38,379 nucleotides of DNA from an uncultured Collinsella sp. (lineage in GTDB: Bacteria > Actinomycetota > Coriobacteriia > Coriobacteriales > Coriobacteriaceae): contig CAJLVJ010000013.1 in assembly GCA_905210085.1 (NCBI GenBank), positions 1 to 38,379 of the forward strand, written 5' to 3'. Under the pieces are notes generated by a model, which was not told where the DNA came from, made no database searches, and was given only the letters and a program-made list of their open reading frames with translations. Positions within the stretch are counted from its first letter, which is position 1. Each line of letters begins with the position of its first letter. This document shows positions 8,520 through 16,932 of the stretch, in pieces. The translations under genes were made by a program, and so were the position numbers.

Positions 8520-9589
8520 CTGACCTCCTTAACGGTGAACAGTTCATCCCAATTGACCAACAGCTCCCGTCGCAGGGCATTTTCAGCGGTACGTTCCTGA
8601 TCGGTCTTTGGGATGTAGGGGAGCCCCGCCTTTTTATGAATGAGCTCGGTGATGCTGTTAAAGCTCTTCGTGTCCTTGATTTGCTCATAGGTTATCTGGA
8701 TAACGTCATAGCCCATGCTTGTGAGGGCGGTGGTGCGCTCGGCATCGGAGAGACTTGCGGCTTCGCTGTCATGGGCGGAGCGGCCTTGGCATTCCAAGAT
8801 GACGCCCATGCTGTCGGTGTTGCTCTCGATGAGGATATCGGCGTAGCAGCAGGTTTTGTCATACAGTGAGCGCGCGGCGTCGCTGAGTGGGATGCGCACG
8901 TTGTTTGCGATGTTGATGCCCATGCCGCCCTCGTTGCGGGGGAGCGAGACAAGCATGGAGGTCTGTACTTCGAAGGGCGAGGCGGTCTGCCCCGTCATGT
9001 GCTCGGCCGCCCAGCGCAGTTGTTTAACGCCGCGCAGGCCTGCGGCCTGCTTGGCGAACGCGGCGATATCCGCTGCGCTGAAGAGCGGTGGGCGCTTCCA
9101 CAGGTTGGTGTCATTGCCCTTGATGTCGTTAACTCGCTCCCAGCCGCAGTTGGGCGGAATGAGCTTAAGCGAAATGGCTTCATCGAGTTGTTGTTGCGTT
9201 CGCTCGCAGGGCCTAAACACTGCAAAGGAGCCGCACATCTCGTAGCAAGCCATGAGTAACTGGTTGCGTGAAACCTGCGTAGCAAGGTTGAGTAGCGTAA
9301 ACTCAGGCGACGTGACATCAAACCCATGTTCAGTCTGCCTAAACGACCCGGGAGGCGGCTCTTGGGTTAGGAGGTGCGATTTAAACAGACTTCGCGACCC
9401 GGATTGTGCCCGAGTGAATACAAGCCTGTGAAGCGGTGCGTGAAGCAGGTCTTTTACAACTGCATGACTTCCGAGGCCGCAACATCTGCGATCCATATTG
9501 CCAAGGCTAATGGCGGGGTAAAGGCCTAATACCTGCGGCGGGATGCGGTAGTAGTTAAAGGCGGATTGCCCACAAAGCGTCAGGTCCAT
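8516..9589 (-). CDS. Coriobacteria-type protein with C-terminal Vsr/DUF559-like endonuclease fold
   Basis: The 357-residue product starts at ATG 9589 (MDLTLCGQSAFNYYRIPPQV). The middle holds TSPEFTLLNLATQVSRNQLLMACYEMCG, similar to the 'tsPE' region of AbiEi/DUF559-type proteins. The C-terminal third reads as a small PD-(D/E)xK nuclease: YADILIESNTDSMGVILECQGRSAH, DAERTTALTSMGYDVIQIT. The candidate catalytic residues are the Asp of ADIL, the Glu of LECQG and the following Gln/His. I recall this architecture as common and repeated in Collinsella and relatives, where it is usually hypothetical. Function is not known; a mismatch/nicking nuclease or a defence role is possible. It is a lone gene; upstream lies a 124-bp inverted-repeat element (9644-9767). 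Confidence 0.7.
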   Translation of the reverse strand: MDLTLCGQSAFNYYRIPPQVLGLYPAISLGNMDRRCCGLGSHAVVKDLLHAPLHRLVFTRAQSGSRSLFKSHLLTQEPPPGSFRQTEHGFDVTSPEFTLLNLATQVSRNQLLMACYEMCGSFAVFRPCERTQQQLDEAISLKLIPPNCGWERVNDIKGNDTNLWKRPPLFSAADIAAFAKQAAGLRGVKQLRWAAEHMTGQTASPFEVQTSMLVSLPRNEGGMGINIANNVRIPLSDAARSLYDKTCCYADILIESNTDSMGVILECQGRSAHDSEAASLSDAERTTALTSMGYDVIQITYEQIKDTKSFNSITELIHKKAGLPYIPKTDQERTAENALRRELLVNWDELFTVKEVS

Positions 9590-9643
9590 AATGCCCTCCT
9601 GGCCGAAATCATCTCTTTGAAGCGAGTGATGCCAGCGTCAATC

Positions 9644-9767
9644 CGGAAGTATGCGGCAAAATCTGAACCCTATGAGCAGACCTGGCTTTTGAGACTAGTT
9701 TATCAGGCATTTTGTTGCGAAAAAACAGGGTGTGCTCGGAGGTTCCAGAATTTGCCGCATACTTCCG
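9644..9767. repeat. Inverted-repeat element upstream of the Vsr-like gene
   Basis: The left arm starts at 9644 with CGGAAGTATGCGGCAAA and ends in ATCTG (9665). The right arm at 9746-9767 is its reverse complement with 21 of 22 positions matching. A second pair, GACCTGG followed by TTTT, lies inside the element after the left arm (9678) and, inverted, just outside the right arm (9769-9777). The rest of the 9590-9947 spacer contains no gene that I can support. Confidence 0.7.
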
Positions 9768-9947
9768 AAAACCAGGTCGATTTGGTTCTTGCTAAAACGA
9801 TTTATCAGCCCTGCGTGAGGTGTGGTCTTGCCACCGGGTGAACACTTCTAGCGCCTGAGCTTTATTTTTTGGGCCTCGAAGGGTGGATTTCGCGCTTTTG
9901 GTAAAGAAATGAGTGCGTGTTTTGCCGTGCGCCGGCATTGGCGCAAA

Positions 9948-9985
9948 GAAAAAGGGCCCGGAAGGCAAAGCCTTCCGGGCCCTTT
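9948..9985 (-). terminator. Rho-independent terminator of pyk
   Basis: A perfect stem AAAGGGCCCGGAAGGC / GCCTTCCGGGCCCTTT with a short loop is followed on the minus strand by TTTTTCTTT. It lies about 30 bases past the pyk stop. Confidence 0.9.
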
Positions 9986-10013
9986 GCAATGCAAACCTGC
10001 TTGCAAGTGCGAT

Positions 10014-11474
10014 TTAGCGCACCTGAGCGACGTAAGCGACGTTGGTCGAGGAAACCTTGTCCTCGAGCTGGACGCTCATACGGGGATCGCCGGCGGTAGC
10101 GACGGTCAAATCGCCAGTCTTGACGTAGCCGAGCTCCTTAGCGGTCTCGATCGCCTTGACGATCGTGCCGTTGACGGTGCCCTGGGTAATCTCGGCCTGG
10201 TGCGGGATAACGCCCCAGTACATAATCATCTGCTGGACGGCCCACTCGTGGCGGGAGAACGCGCAGATCGGCATGTTGGGACGGAAGTGCGAGATCAGAC
10301 GAGCGGTACGACCGGTGGTCGTCGGCACGGTGATGCACTTGGCGCCAACGGTGGTGGCCATGTTCACAGCGGACATACCCACAACGTTGTTGACGACGCG
10401 GGTGCCATGAGCATCGGCCGGAACCTCGAGCGGAGCGTGAGCCGGGAGGTACTTCTCGGTCTCGAGAGCGATGCTGGCCTGCATCTTGACGGCCTCGACC
10501 GGGTACTTACCGGCAGCGGACTCGCCGGAAAGCATAACGGCGTCGGTGCCGTCGTAAATGGCGTTAGCAACGTCGGCAACCTCGGCGCGCGTCGGGCGCG
10601 GGTTCTGCTGCATGGAGTCGAGCATCTGCGTAGCGGTGATAACGGGCTTGTAGGCCGCGTTGCACTTGGCGATGATCTCCTTCTGGATGTGGGGAACGAG
10701 CTCGGGCTTGATCTCGATGCCCAGGTCGCCACGGGCGACCATGATGCCGTCGGAAGCCTCGAGGATCTCGTCGAAGTTCTCGACGCCCAGGGCGCACTCG
10801 ATCTTCGGGAAGATCGTCACGTGCTCGCCACCGTTCTCGCGGCAAAGCTCGCGGATGCCGCGGACGGACTCGCCGTCACGGATGAAGGAAGCGGCGATGT
10901 AGTCGATGTTCTCGGTCAGGCCAAAGAGGATGTCCTGACGATCGCGCTCGGTGATAGCGGGCAGCGAGATGTTGACGTTGGGCATGTTGACGCCCTTGCG
11001 CTCGCCGATCAGGCCGTCGTTCTTAACGACGCAGGTCATGTCCTGGCCGTCGACGGACTCGACCTCGAGGGCAACCAGGCCGTCATCGATCAGGATGAGG
11101 GAGCCCTTCTCGACCTCGGAGGGCAGAGCCAGGTAGTCGAGGGAGATGTGCTCAGCGGTGCCGTGGAAATCCTCGGACGTGGGCTGAGCGGTGACGACGA
11201 TCTTGTCGCCGGTCTTGACGGCAACCTTCTTGCCGTCGACCAAAAGGCCGGTGCGGACCTCGGGGCCCTTGGTGTCGAGCAGGATGCCGACGGGCATACC
11301 GAGCTCCTTGGAAATACGACGGACGCGCTCGATGCGACCGTGGTGCTCGTCGTAGGAGCCGTGCGAGAAGTTAAAACGGGCGACGTTCATGCCCGCCTTG
11401 ATCATCTCGCGGATGGTCTCGTCGCTATCGCAGGCGGGACCCATGGTGCATACAATCTTGGTGCGCTTGTACAT
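10014..11474 (-). CDS. pyk: Pyruvate kinase
   Basis: The 486-residue protein converts phosphoenolpyruvate and ADP to pyruvate and ATP, the last step of glycolysis. It starts MYKRTKIVCTMGPACDS and contains MNVARFNFSHGSYDEH, DTKGPEVRTGLLVDG (B domain entry), FPKIECALGVENFDEIL with the catalytic Lys and the metal-binding Glu, GIMVARGDLGIEI and TATQMLDSMQQNPRPTRAEV. The C-terminal domain is complete and there is no added phosphohistidine domain. The start ATG follows GGAGG at a good distance. The gene stands alone with its own promoter and terminator, divergent from the P-type ATPase. Confidence 0.97.
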   Translation of the reverse strand: MYKRTKIVCTMGPACDSDETIREMIKAGMNVARFNFSHGSYDEHHGRIERVRRISKELGMPVGILLDTKGPEVRTGLLVDGKKVAVKTGDKIVVTAQPTSEDFHGTAEHISLDYLALPSEVEKGSLILIDDGLVALEVESVDGQDMTCVVKNDGLIGERKGVNMPNVNISLPAITERDRQDILFGLTENIDYIAASFIRDGESVRGIRELCRENGGEHVTIFPKIECALGVENFDEILEASDGIMVARGDLGIEIKPELVPHIQKEIIAKCNAAYKPVITATQMLDSMQQNPRPTRAEVADVANAIYDGTDAVMLSGESAAGKYPVEAVKMQASIALETEKYLPAHAPLEVPADAHGTRVVNNVVGMSAVNMATTVGAKCITVPTTTGRTARLISHFRPNMPICAFSRHEWAVQQMIMYWGVIPHQAEITQGTVNGTIVKAIETAKELGYVKTGDLTVATAGDPRMSVQLEDKVSSTNVAYVAQVR

Positions 11475-11524
11475 TCAGACCTCCATCTGACATCGTCTTG
11501 CGCTGATAGATAAACCATAAGAAA

Positions 11525-11570
11525 TAAAACTGAGATGATTATAACGAAATGCCGACCGAATACCCCAAAA
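11525..11570 (-). promoter_or_regulatory. Probable pyk promoter
   Basis: On the minus strand a good -10 box, TATAAT (11543-11538), precedes an A/T-rich leader of about 55 nt. No clear -35 hexamer is seen at the right distance, so only the -10 is supported. Confidence 0.4.
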
Positions 11571-11767
11571 AATCGACCGTATGCCGAATTAGAAGTTCAT
11601 TTTTTGCGGAAAAACGTTATATGCAAAAACTTTACCAACCGTTCTAACCGCTGCTATCTGGGCGATATTTCAGTCTGACGATGCGACGAAGAAAAAACGT
11701 TTTATCAATGTTGAGCATCACACTGTCTGCACCGTTGCGCCTGTGCCGTGTTTCCAGATGGAATGTT

Positions 11768-11797
11768 TTGGCTAGACGCGTCGCTTTGGGGTACCAT
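11768..11797 (+). promoter_or_regulatory. Candidate promoter of the P-type ATPase
   Basis: TTGGCT (11768-11773) and TACCAT (11792-11797) are spaced by 18. The predicted transcription start, at about 11804, falls immediately before the structured leader at 11807. Confidence 0.4.
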
Positions 11798-11806
11798 AGC
11801 TCCACT

Positions 11807-11908
11807 ATCAACTGCCGCTCAGCACGGCAGCCTTGATGAGCCCTTGCCCTTCTCCTGGGAATTATGATCGGGCATCAATCTGCTGAGTGGCCCGAATCCC
11901 AGGAGGGG
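11807..11908 (+). promoter_or_regulatory. Structured leader RNA with complementary loops and sequestered Shine-Dalgarno
   Basis: Hairpin 1 pairs ATCAA+CTGCCG (11807-11817) with CGGCAG+CC bulge+TTGAT (11825-11837) and has a seven-base loop CTCAGCA. Hairpin 2 pairs TCCTGGGA (11853-11860) with TCCCAGGA (11897-11904), and TCGGGC (11868-11873) with GCCCGA (11890-11895). Its loop contains TGCTGAG, the exact complement of loop 1. The 3' strand of hairpin 2 includes the AGGAGG Shine-Dalgarno of the ATPase. An alternative pairing, TTGATG (11833-11838) with CATCAA (11873-11878), would disrupt both hairpins. It matches no riboswitch class that I recognise. Confidence 0.6.
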
Positions 11909-11915
11909 ACTCTAT

Positions 11916-14597
11916 ATGCAAAAGGAATACCTGTCCGCCGCGGCGGAGGTGCTCAGCGACCAGGGTGTCGATGAGAACCTCGGCCTGAGCAACGACGAGG
12001 CGTCGTCACGCCTCGCCAAGACAGGCCCTAACAAGCTTGAGGAAGCCGAGAAGACGCCGCTGTGGAAGCGCTTCTTTGAGCAGATGGCCGACCCCATGGT
12101 CATCATGCTGATCGTTGCCGCCGTTATCAGCGCACTTACGGGCATGGTCAAGGGCGAGCCCGATTTTGCCGATGTCGCCATCATCATGTTCGTCGTTATC
12201 GTCAACTCGGTGCTGGGCGTGGTCCAGGAAGCCAAGAGCGAGGAGGCCCTCGAGGCCCTGCAGGAAATGAGCGCGGCGCAGTCCAAGGTGCTGCGCGACG
12301 GCAAGCTCGTGCACCTGCCGAGCGCCGAGCTCGTGCCCGGCGACGTGATCATGCTCGAGGCGGGCGACTCCGTCCCGGCCGACTGCCGCGTGCTCGAGAG
12401 CGCCACGATGAAGATCGAAGAGGCCGCACTGACCGGCGAGTCCGTGCCGGTCGAGAAGCACACCAACGTGATTGAGCTTGCCGCGGGCACTGACGACGTG
12501 CCGCTCGGCGACCGCAAGAACATGTGCTACATGGGCTCTACCGTGGTGTACGGTCGCGGTCGCGCCGTCGTGGTCGGCACCGGCATGAACACCGAGATGG
12601 GCAAGATCGCCGGCGCTCTGGCCGAGGCCAAGGAAGAGCTCACGCCGCTGCAGGTGAAGCTTGCCGAGCTCAGCCGCATCCTCACCATCATGGTTATCGT
12701 CATCTGCGTCGTTATCTTTGGTGTCGATATCATCCGCCACGGCGTGGGCAACGTTCTTACCGACCCGACCGCCCTGCTCGACACCTTTATGGTCGCTGTC
12801 TCGCTTGCCGTCGCCGCCATCCCCGAGGGCCTGGTTGCCGTCGTGACCATCGTGCTGTCGCTTGGCGTGACCAAGATGGCCAAGCGCCAGGCAATCATCC
12901 GCAAGCTCTCTGCCGTCGAGACCCTTGGCTGCACGCAGACCATCTGCTCCGACAAGACCGGTACCCTCACCCAGAACAAGATGACCGTCGTCAAGCACGA
13001 ACTCGCCGCGCCTAAGGAGAAGTTCCTGGCCGGTATGGCGCTGTGCTCCGATGCCCAGTGGGACGAGGACTTGGGCGAGGCCGTGGGCGAGCCGACTGAG
13101 TGCGCGCTCGTCAACGACGCCGGCAAGGCGGGCCTCACTGGCCTGACTGCCGAGCACCCGCGCGTGGGCGAGGCCCCGTTCGACTCGGGCCGCAAGATGA
13201 TGTCCGTGGTTGTCGAGACCCTGGACGGCGAGTATGAGCAGTACACCAAGGGCGCGCCCGACGTGGTGATCGGCCTGTGCACCCATATCTACGAGGGCGA
13301 TAAGGTTGTCCCCCTGACCGAATAGCGTCGCGCCGAGCTCGTGGCCGCCAACAAGGCTATGGCCGACGAGGCCCTGCGCGTACTGGCGCTGGCAAGCCGC
13401 ACCTACACCGAGGTCCCGGCCGACTGCAGCCCCACTGCGCTCGAGCACGACCTGGTCTTCTGCGGCCTGTCCGGCATGATTGACCCGGTCCGACCCGAGG
13501 TCGCCGACGCCATCCGCGAGGCGCACGACGCCGGTATCCGCACCGTCATGATCACGGGCGACCACATCGACACCGCCGTGGCCATCGCCAAGCAGCTGGG
13601 AATCGTCACTGACCGCAGCCATGCTATCACCGGTGCCGACCTCGATCGCATGAGCGACGAGGAGCTCGACGCGCACATCGAGGATTACGGCGTGTACGCC
13701 CGCGTCCAGCCCGAGCATAAGACCCGCATCGTCGAGGCTTGGAAGTCGCGCGACCAGATCGTGGCCATGACGGGCGACGGCGTCAACGACGCCCCGTCCA
13801 TCAAGCGTGCCGACATCGGCGTTGGCATGGGCATCACCGGTACCGATGTCACCAAGAACGTTGCCGACATGGTGCTTGCCGACGACAACTTCGCCACTAT
13901 CATCGGTGCCTGCGAAGAGGGTCGCCGCATCTACGACAACATCCGCAAGGTCATCCAGTTCCTGCTTTCGGCCAACCTTGCCGAGGTGTTCTCGGTGTTT
14001 ATCGCCACGCTCATCGGCTTTACCATCTTCCAGCCGGTGCAGCTGCTGTGGGTGAACCTGGTCACCGACTGCTTCCCCGCGCTTGCGCTGGGCATGGAGG
14101 ACGCCGAGGGCGACATCATGAAGCGCAAGCCGCGCAACGCCAAGGACGGCGTCTTTGCCGGTCACATGGGCCTGGACTGCGTGGTCCAGGGCCTGATCAT
14201 CACCGTGCTGGTGCTGGCGAGCTTCTTTGTGGGCGTGTACTTTGACATGGGCTATATCCACATCGCCGATATGATCGCCGGCAATGCCGACGAGGAAGGC
14301 GTGATGATGGCGTTCATCACGCTCAACATGGTCGAGATCTTCCACTGCTTCAATATGCGCAGCCGTCGTGCGTCGCTGTTTAGCATGAAGAAGCAGAACA
14401 AGTGGTTGTGGGCTTCGGCCGCGCTGGCGCTGGTGCTGACGGTTATCGTGACCGTGCAGCCGACGCTTGCCGAGATGTTCTTTGGCCCTGTGACGCTTGA
14501 GCTTAAGGGCGTTATCGCCGCGCTGGGCTTGGCCTTCCTGATCATCCCGCTGATGGAGATCTACAAGGCGATCATGCGCGCAGTGGAGAAGGAGTAG
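11916..14597 (+). pseudogene. Calcium-type (P2) cation-transporting P-type ATPase, interrupted by an in-frame amber codon
   Basis: The full frame from ATG 11916 to the stop at 14597 is 894 codons, the usual size for bacterial SERCA/PMCA-like Ca2+ ATPases. Motifs in order: actuator TGES (AALTGESVPVEKH), M4 AAIPEGLVAVVT, phosphorylation site CSDKTGTLTQNKMTVV, then the TAG at 13323-13325. Next come FCGLSGMIDPVRPE, MITGDHIDTAVAIAKQLG, MTGDGVNDAPSIKRADIG, and M6 NLVTDCFPALALGMED. The residues on both sides of the TAG (VVPLTE and RRAELVAANKAMADEAL) are what an uninterrupted protein would have, so one base change, such as GAG to TAG, explains it. The N-terminal half would lack the hinge motif. Reinitiation at GTG 13341 could give the C-terminal half. 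Confidence 0.85.
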
Positions 14598-14733
14598 GTC
14601 GAAAGGCCATCCTTCCCACCGGCCCGACCGCCTGCGGGGTTTCTTCTTCGCTGGTCCTCGCGCTTCGCGCTGCGGGATCGCTCGGAAGAAACCCCTCCCG
14701 GCGGGCGGGCCTTCGGATAGCCTCTCGGGACCG
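14598..14733. repeat. Large imperfect palindrome between the ATPase gene and rsgA
   Basis: The core arms GGGGTTTCTTC and GAAGAAACCCC are exact inverted copies, flanked by GGCCCG.. / ..CGGGCC and further out by GAAAGGCCATCC / GGATAGCCTCTC. The centre holds CGCGCTTCGCGC. It may serve as the ATPase terminator on one side, but at about 130 bp it is much longer than a normal terminator, and no T-run follows. Confidence 0.6.
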
Positions 14734-14835
14734 TAAGCTGAGGGAAAGTGTGTGAGCTGGTCGGGCTTTGCCCGGCCAGCTCTTTTTGATTTAAAATACC
14801 TGCTCAGTTGTGTGGTTTTGTGCTGGGAGGCGTTT

Positions 14836-16020
14836 GTGGCTAAGGCTAAGGCTAAGGCGAAGAAAAAGACGACGGGGGCGCGGGCTAAGCGCGATCGTCG
14901 TCGGAAGCTCGCGACCGAAGCCCCTGCATCTGCTGAGGAGTTGCTGGCGAGTGTACCGGGGCTTGATGCGCTGCGGGATGTTCCGGCGTTCGATGACCTG
15001 CCGGTCGATGCGGCTCAGCAGGCTGCATTTGACGACTTTTGCGTACAGGCCGAGGAGCCCGAGCAGATGCAGCTCGGTGCCGTGGTACGCCTGGACCGCG
15101 GGTTTCCGCTGGTGGCAACTGCCGACGACGCGTTTCGTGCCGAGCATGCCGTAGGGTTTGCCAAGTCGCGTGGCGAGGACGAGGTCTTGCTGCCCGCCGT
15201 GGGCGACCGCGTGGCGGTTCGCCGTGCTCCCGGGCACGACATGGGCGTGATCGAGTGCGTACTGCCGCGCCGTACGAGCTTTGAGCGTTGGCGTGGCCGT
15301 GCCCGCGGTGAGCGCCAGGTGCTCTGCTCCAACGTTGACAGCGTGTTGATCGTGCAGGCGCTCGGCGCCGGCGAGGTACTGCTCGATCGCGTGGCGCGCT
15401 CACTGGTGTTGGCGCTCGATTGCGATGCCGAGCCGGTGGTGGTGCTCACCAAGGCCGACCGTTGCGAGGCCGATGAGCTCGAGCGCGATCTGGACCGCGT
15501 GCGCCGTCTGGTGGGTCCGGACGTGCGCGTGATCGTGACGTCTTCTGCCGAAGGCCTCGGCCTGGACGAGGTGCGCGCCTGCGTGCCGGCTGGGAGCTGT
15601 GCCATGATCCTGGGCGAGTCGGGCGCCGGCAAGTCAACGCTGCTCAATGCGCTGCTGGGCCACGATGCACTGGCCACTGGCGGCGTGCGCGAGCGTGACG
15701 ACCAAGGTCGCCACACCACGGTTGCGCGCGTGATGGTGGCGCTGCCGGGCGACGCCGGCGTGATCGCCGATGCCCCGGGCCTGCGCAGCCTGCCGCTTGT
15801 GGGGCATGAGCGGGGTCTGGCGCGTGCCTTCCCCGAGATCGTCGAAGCGTCGCGCGCGTGCCGGTTTGGCGATTGCACGCACACTCACGAGCCGGGTTGC
15901 GCCGTTCGCGAGGCCGAAGATGCCGGACAGATCGACAGCCTGCGTCTGGAGACGTTCCAAAACCTGGCGTCATCCATGCGCGTGAGTGCCCAAATGCTCG
16001 ATCCCGATGTTCATCTGTAA
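14836..16020 (+). CDS. rsgA: Ribosome small-subunit maturation GTPase RsgA
   Basis: The start is GTG 14836, with GGGAGG five bases upstream. The protein opens with a lysine/alanine-rich basic tail (KAKAKAKKKTTGARAKRDRR), probably for rRNA binding. It has the OB-fold region and then the circularly permuted G-motifs typical of RsgA: G4 VLTKAD and G5 TSSAEG come before G1 GESGAGKST and G3 DAPG. The C-terminal zinc site is CRFGDCTHTHEPGC. RsgA is a ribosome-activated GTPase acting in late 30S assembly. At 394 residues it is slightly long because of the tail and the early acidic segment. A terminator follows. Confidence 0.95.
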   Translation: MAKAKAKAKKKTTGARAKRDRRRKLATEAPASAEELLASVPGLDALRDVPAFDDLPVDAAQQAAFDDFCVQAEEPEQMQLGAVVRLDRGFPLVATADDAFRAEHAVGFAKSRGEDEVLLPAVGDRVAVRRAPGHDMGVIECVLPRRTSFERWRGRARGERQVLCSNVDSVLIVQALGAGEVLLDRVARSLVLALDCDAEPVVVLTKADRCEADELERDLDRVRRLVGPDVRVIVTSSAEGLGLDEVRACVPAGSCAMILGESGAGKSTLLNALLGHDALATGGVRERDDQGRHTTVARVMVALPGDAGVIADAPGLRSLPLVGHERGLARAFPEIVEASRACRFGDCTHTHEPGCAVREAEDAGQIDSLRLETFQNLASSMRVSAQMLDPDVHL

Positions 16021-16037
16021 TTGATTTTTCCTATGAC

Positions 16038-16072
16038 AGCCGTCTCTCAACTGTTCGGGAGGCGGCTTTTTT
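16038..16072 (+). terminator. Rho-independent terminator of rsgA
   Basis: AGCCGTCTCTC pairs with GGGAGGCGGCT (two G-U pairs) around AACTGTTC and is followed by TTTTTT. It lies 18 bases past the rsgA stop. Confidence 0.85.
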
Positions 16073-16228
16073 GCTGCCAAAGCGCCTCGAAATATGCGTT
16101 TTGCCGACGTTCTGACCACAACCTTGCCACGAGCTTGACGGGCTGGTCAGCTTTTGGTCAGCAATTGGTTTGACACGTAAAACCAAGATTGCGATTGCGC
16201 CGCTTTGTACCCTGGTCGCCCAGACAAT

Positions 16229-16257
16229 GGTGGTACGGGCATTTGCCCGGTGCTACC
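16229..16257 (+). promoter_or_regulatory. Hairpin in the leader of the Tad operon
   Basis: GGTGGTAC+GGGC pairs with GCCC+GGTGCTACC around ATTT, ending just before the GAGAGGA ribosome-binding site of cpaB. Upstream, GGTCAGC repeats at 11-base spacing and a TTGACA lies near 16171, but I cannot name a -10 box with confidence. Confidence 0.35.
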
Positions 16258-16272
16258 TTGAGAGGAGCGGCC

Positions 16273-16932
16273 GTGAACAAGAGCAAGCGCATCGCCATCA
16301 GTCTGGCCGCGGGCGTGCTTGCCGCAACGCTCTGCATGGTCTACGGCTCGTCGATCCGCTCGCAAGCCGAGCAGGCCCAGGCCGAGACTTTGGCAAAATA
16401 CGGCGGCGACCGCGTTGAGGTGTGCGTCGCGGCGCGCGATATCGATGCGGGCGAGACCCTCGACGAGACTAATGTCATAACTCAGGAATGGCTGGCGAGC
16501 CTGTTGCCGCGTGATGCAGCGACCGAGCTGCGTCAGGTGCGCGGCGACGTGACGACCTCGCGCATTCCCAAAAACGCTGTGATTTGCAATGTCTACACCA
16601 AGGCCGAAAGCCACAAGCTCGAGGTGCCTAAAGGCAAGGTTGCCGTTTCGGTGGCGGTCGATGCCGAGCACTCGGTCGGCGGCGCCACGGGCGTGGGCAG
16701 CTATGTGGACGTGTACGTGCAAAAAGATGGCGTGACCGATCGGCTGTGCGGCGCGTACGTGATCGATACCAGCGAAGATGCCGGCACCACGCGTGAAGGC
16801 AAGATCGAGTGGGTGACGCTGGCGGCAGACCCCGAAGATGTCAAGGAATTGCTGGGAGCCTCGGGAAAGGGAACGGTCAGCTTGACGATTCCCGCCACGG
16901 CGCGCGGCAAAAAGAGCGGAGGCGACGAGTGA
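16273..16932 (+). CDS. cpaB: Flp pilus assembly protein CpaB (SAF domain)
   Basis: The start is GTG 16273 after GAGAGGAG. The 219-residue protein has an N-terminal membrane anchor (ISLAAGVLAATLCMVYG) and then an extracytoplasmic SAF-like domain: RVEVCVAARDIDAGETLDE, an LPRDAA..R..V segment, and GKVAVSVAVDAEHSVGGATGVGSYVDVYV. This is the CpaB/RcpC pattern. In Gram-negative bacteria CpaB works with the secretin; Gram-positive Tad systems have no secretin, and CpaB probably contacts cell wall or pilus base. It is the first gene of the Tad operon, and its stop overlaps the next start by one base. Confidence 0.85.
   Translation: MNKSKRIAISLAAGVLAATLCMVYGSSIRSQAEQAQAETLAKYGGDRVEVCVAARDIDAGETLDETNVITQEWLASLLPRDAATELRQVRGDVTTSRIPKNAVICNVYTKAESHKLEVPKGKVAVSVAVDAEHSVGGATGVGSYVDVYVQKDGVTDRLCGAYVIDTSEDAGTTREGKIEWVTLAADPEDVKELLGASGKGTVSLTIPATARGKKSGGDE

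Noticed and set aside
8511..8522. Convergent stop codons sharing CTAG
   Set aside because: A neat overlap of two TAG codons, but common among convergent genes and without further structure.
9909..11513. A 534-codon plus-strand frame opposite pyk
   Set aside because: Leu/Gly/Val/Asp-biased shadow of pyruvate kinase codon use, with no ribosome-binding site.
12006..14345. A 779-codon minus-strand frame opposite the P-type ATPase
   Set aside because: It is His/Gly/Asp/Leu-rich with no domain that I recognise. It is the typical antisense shadow of a GC-rich gene whose plus-strand motifs are clear.
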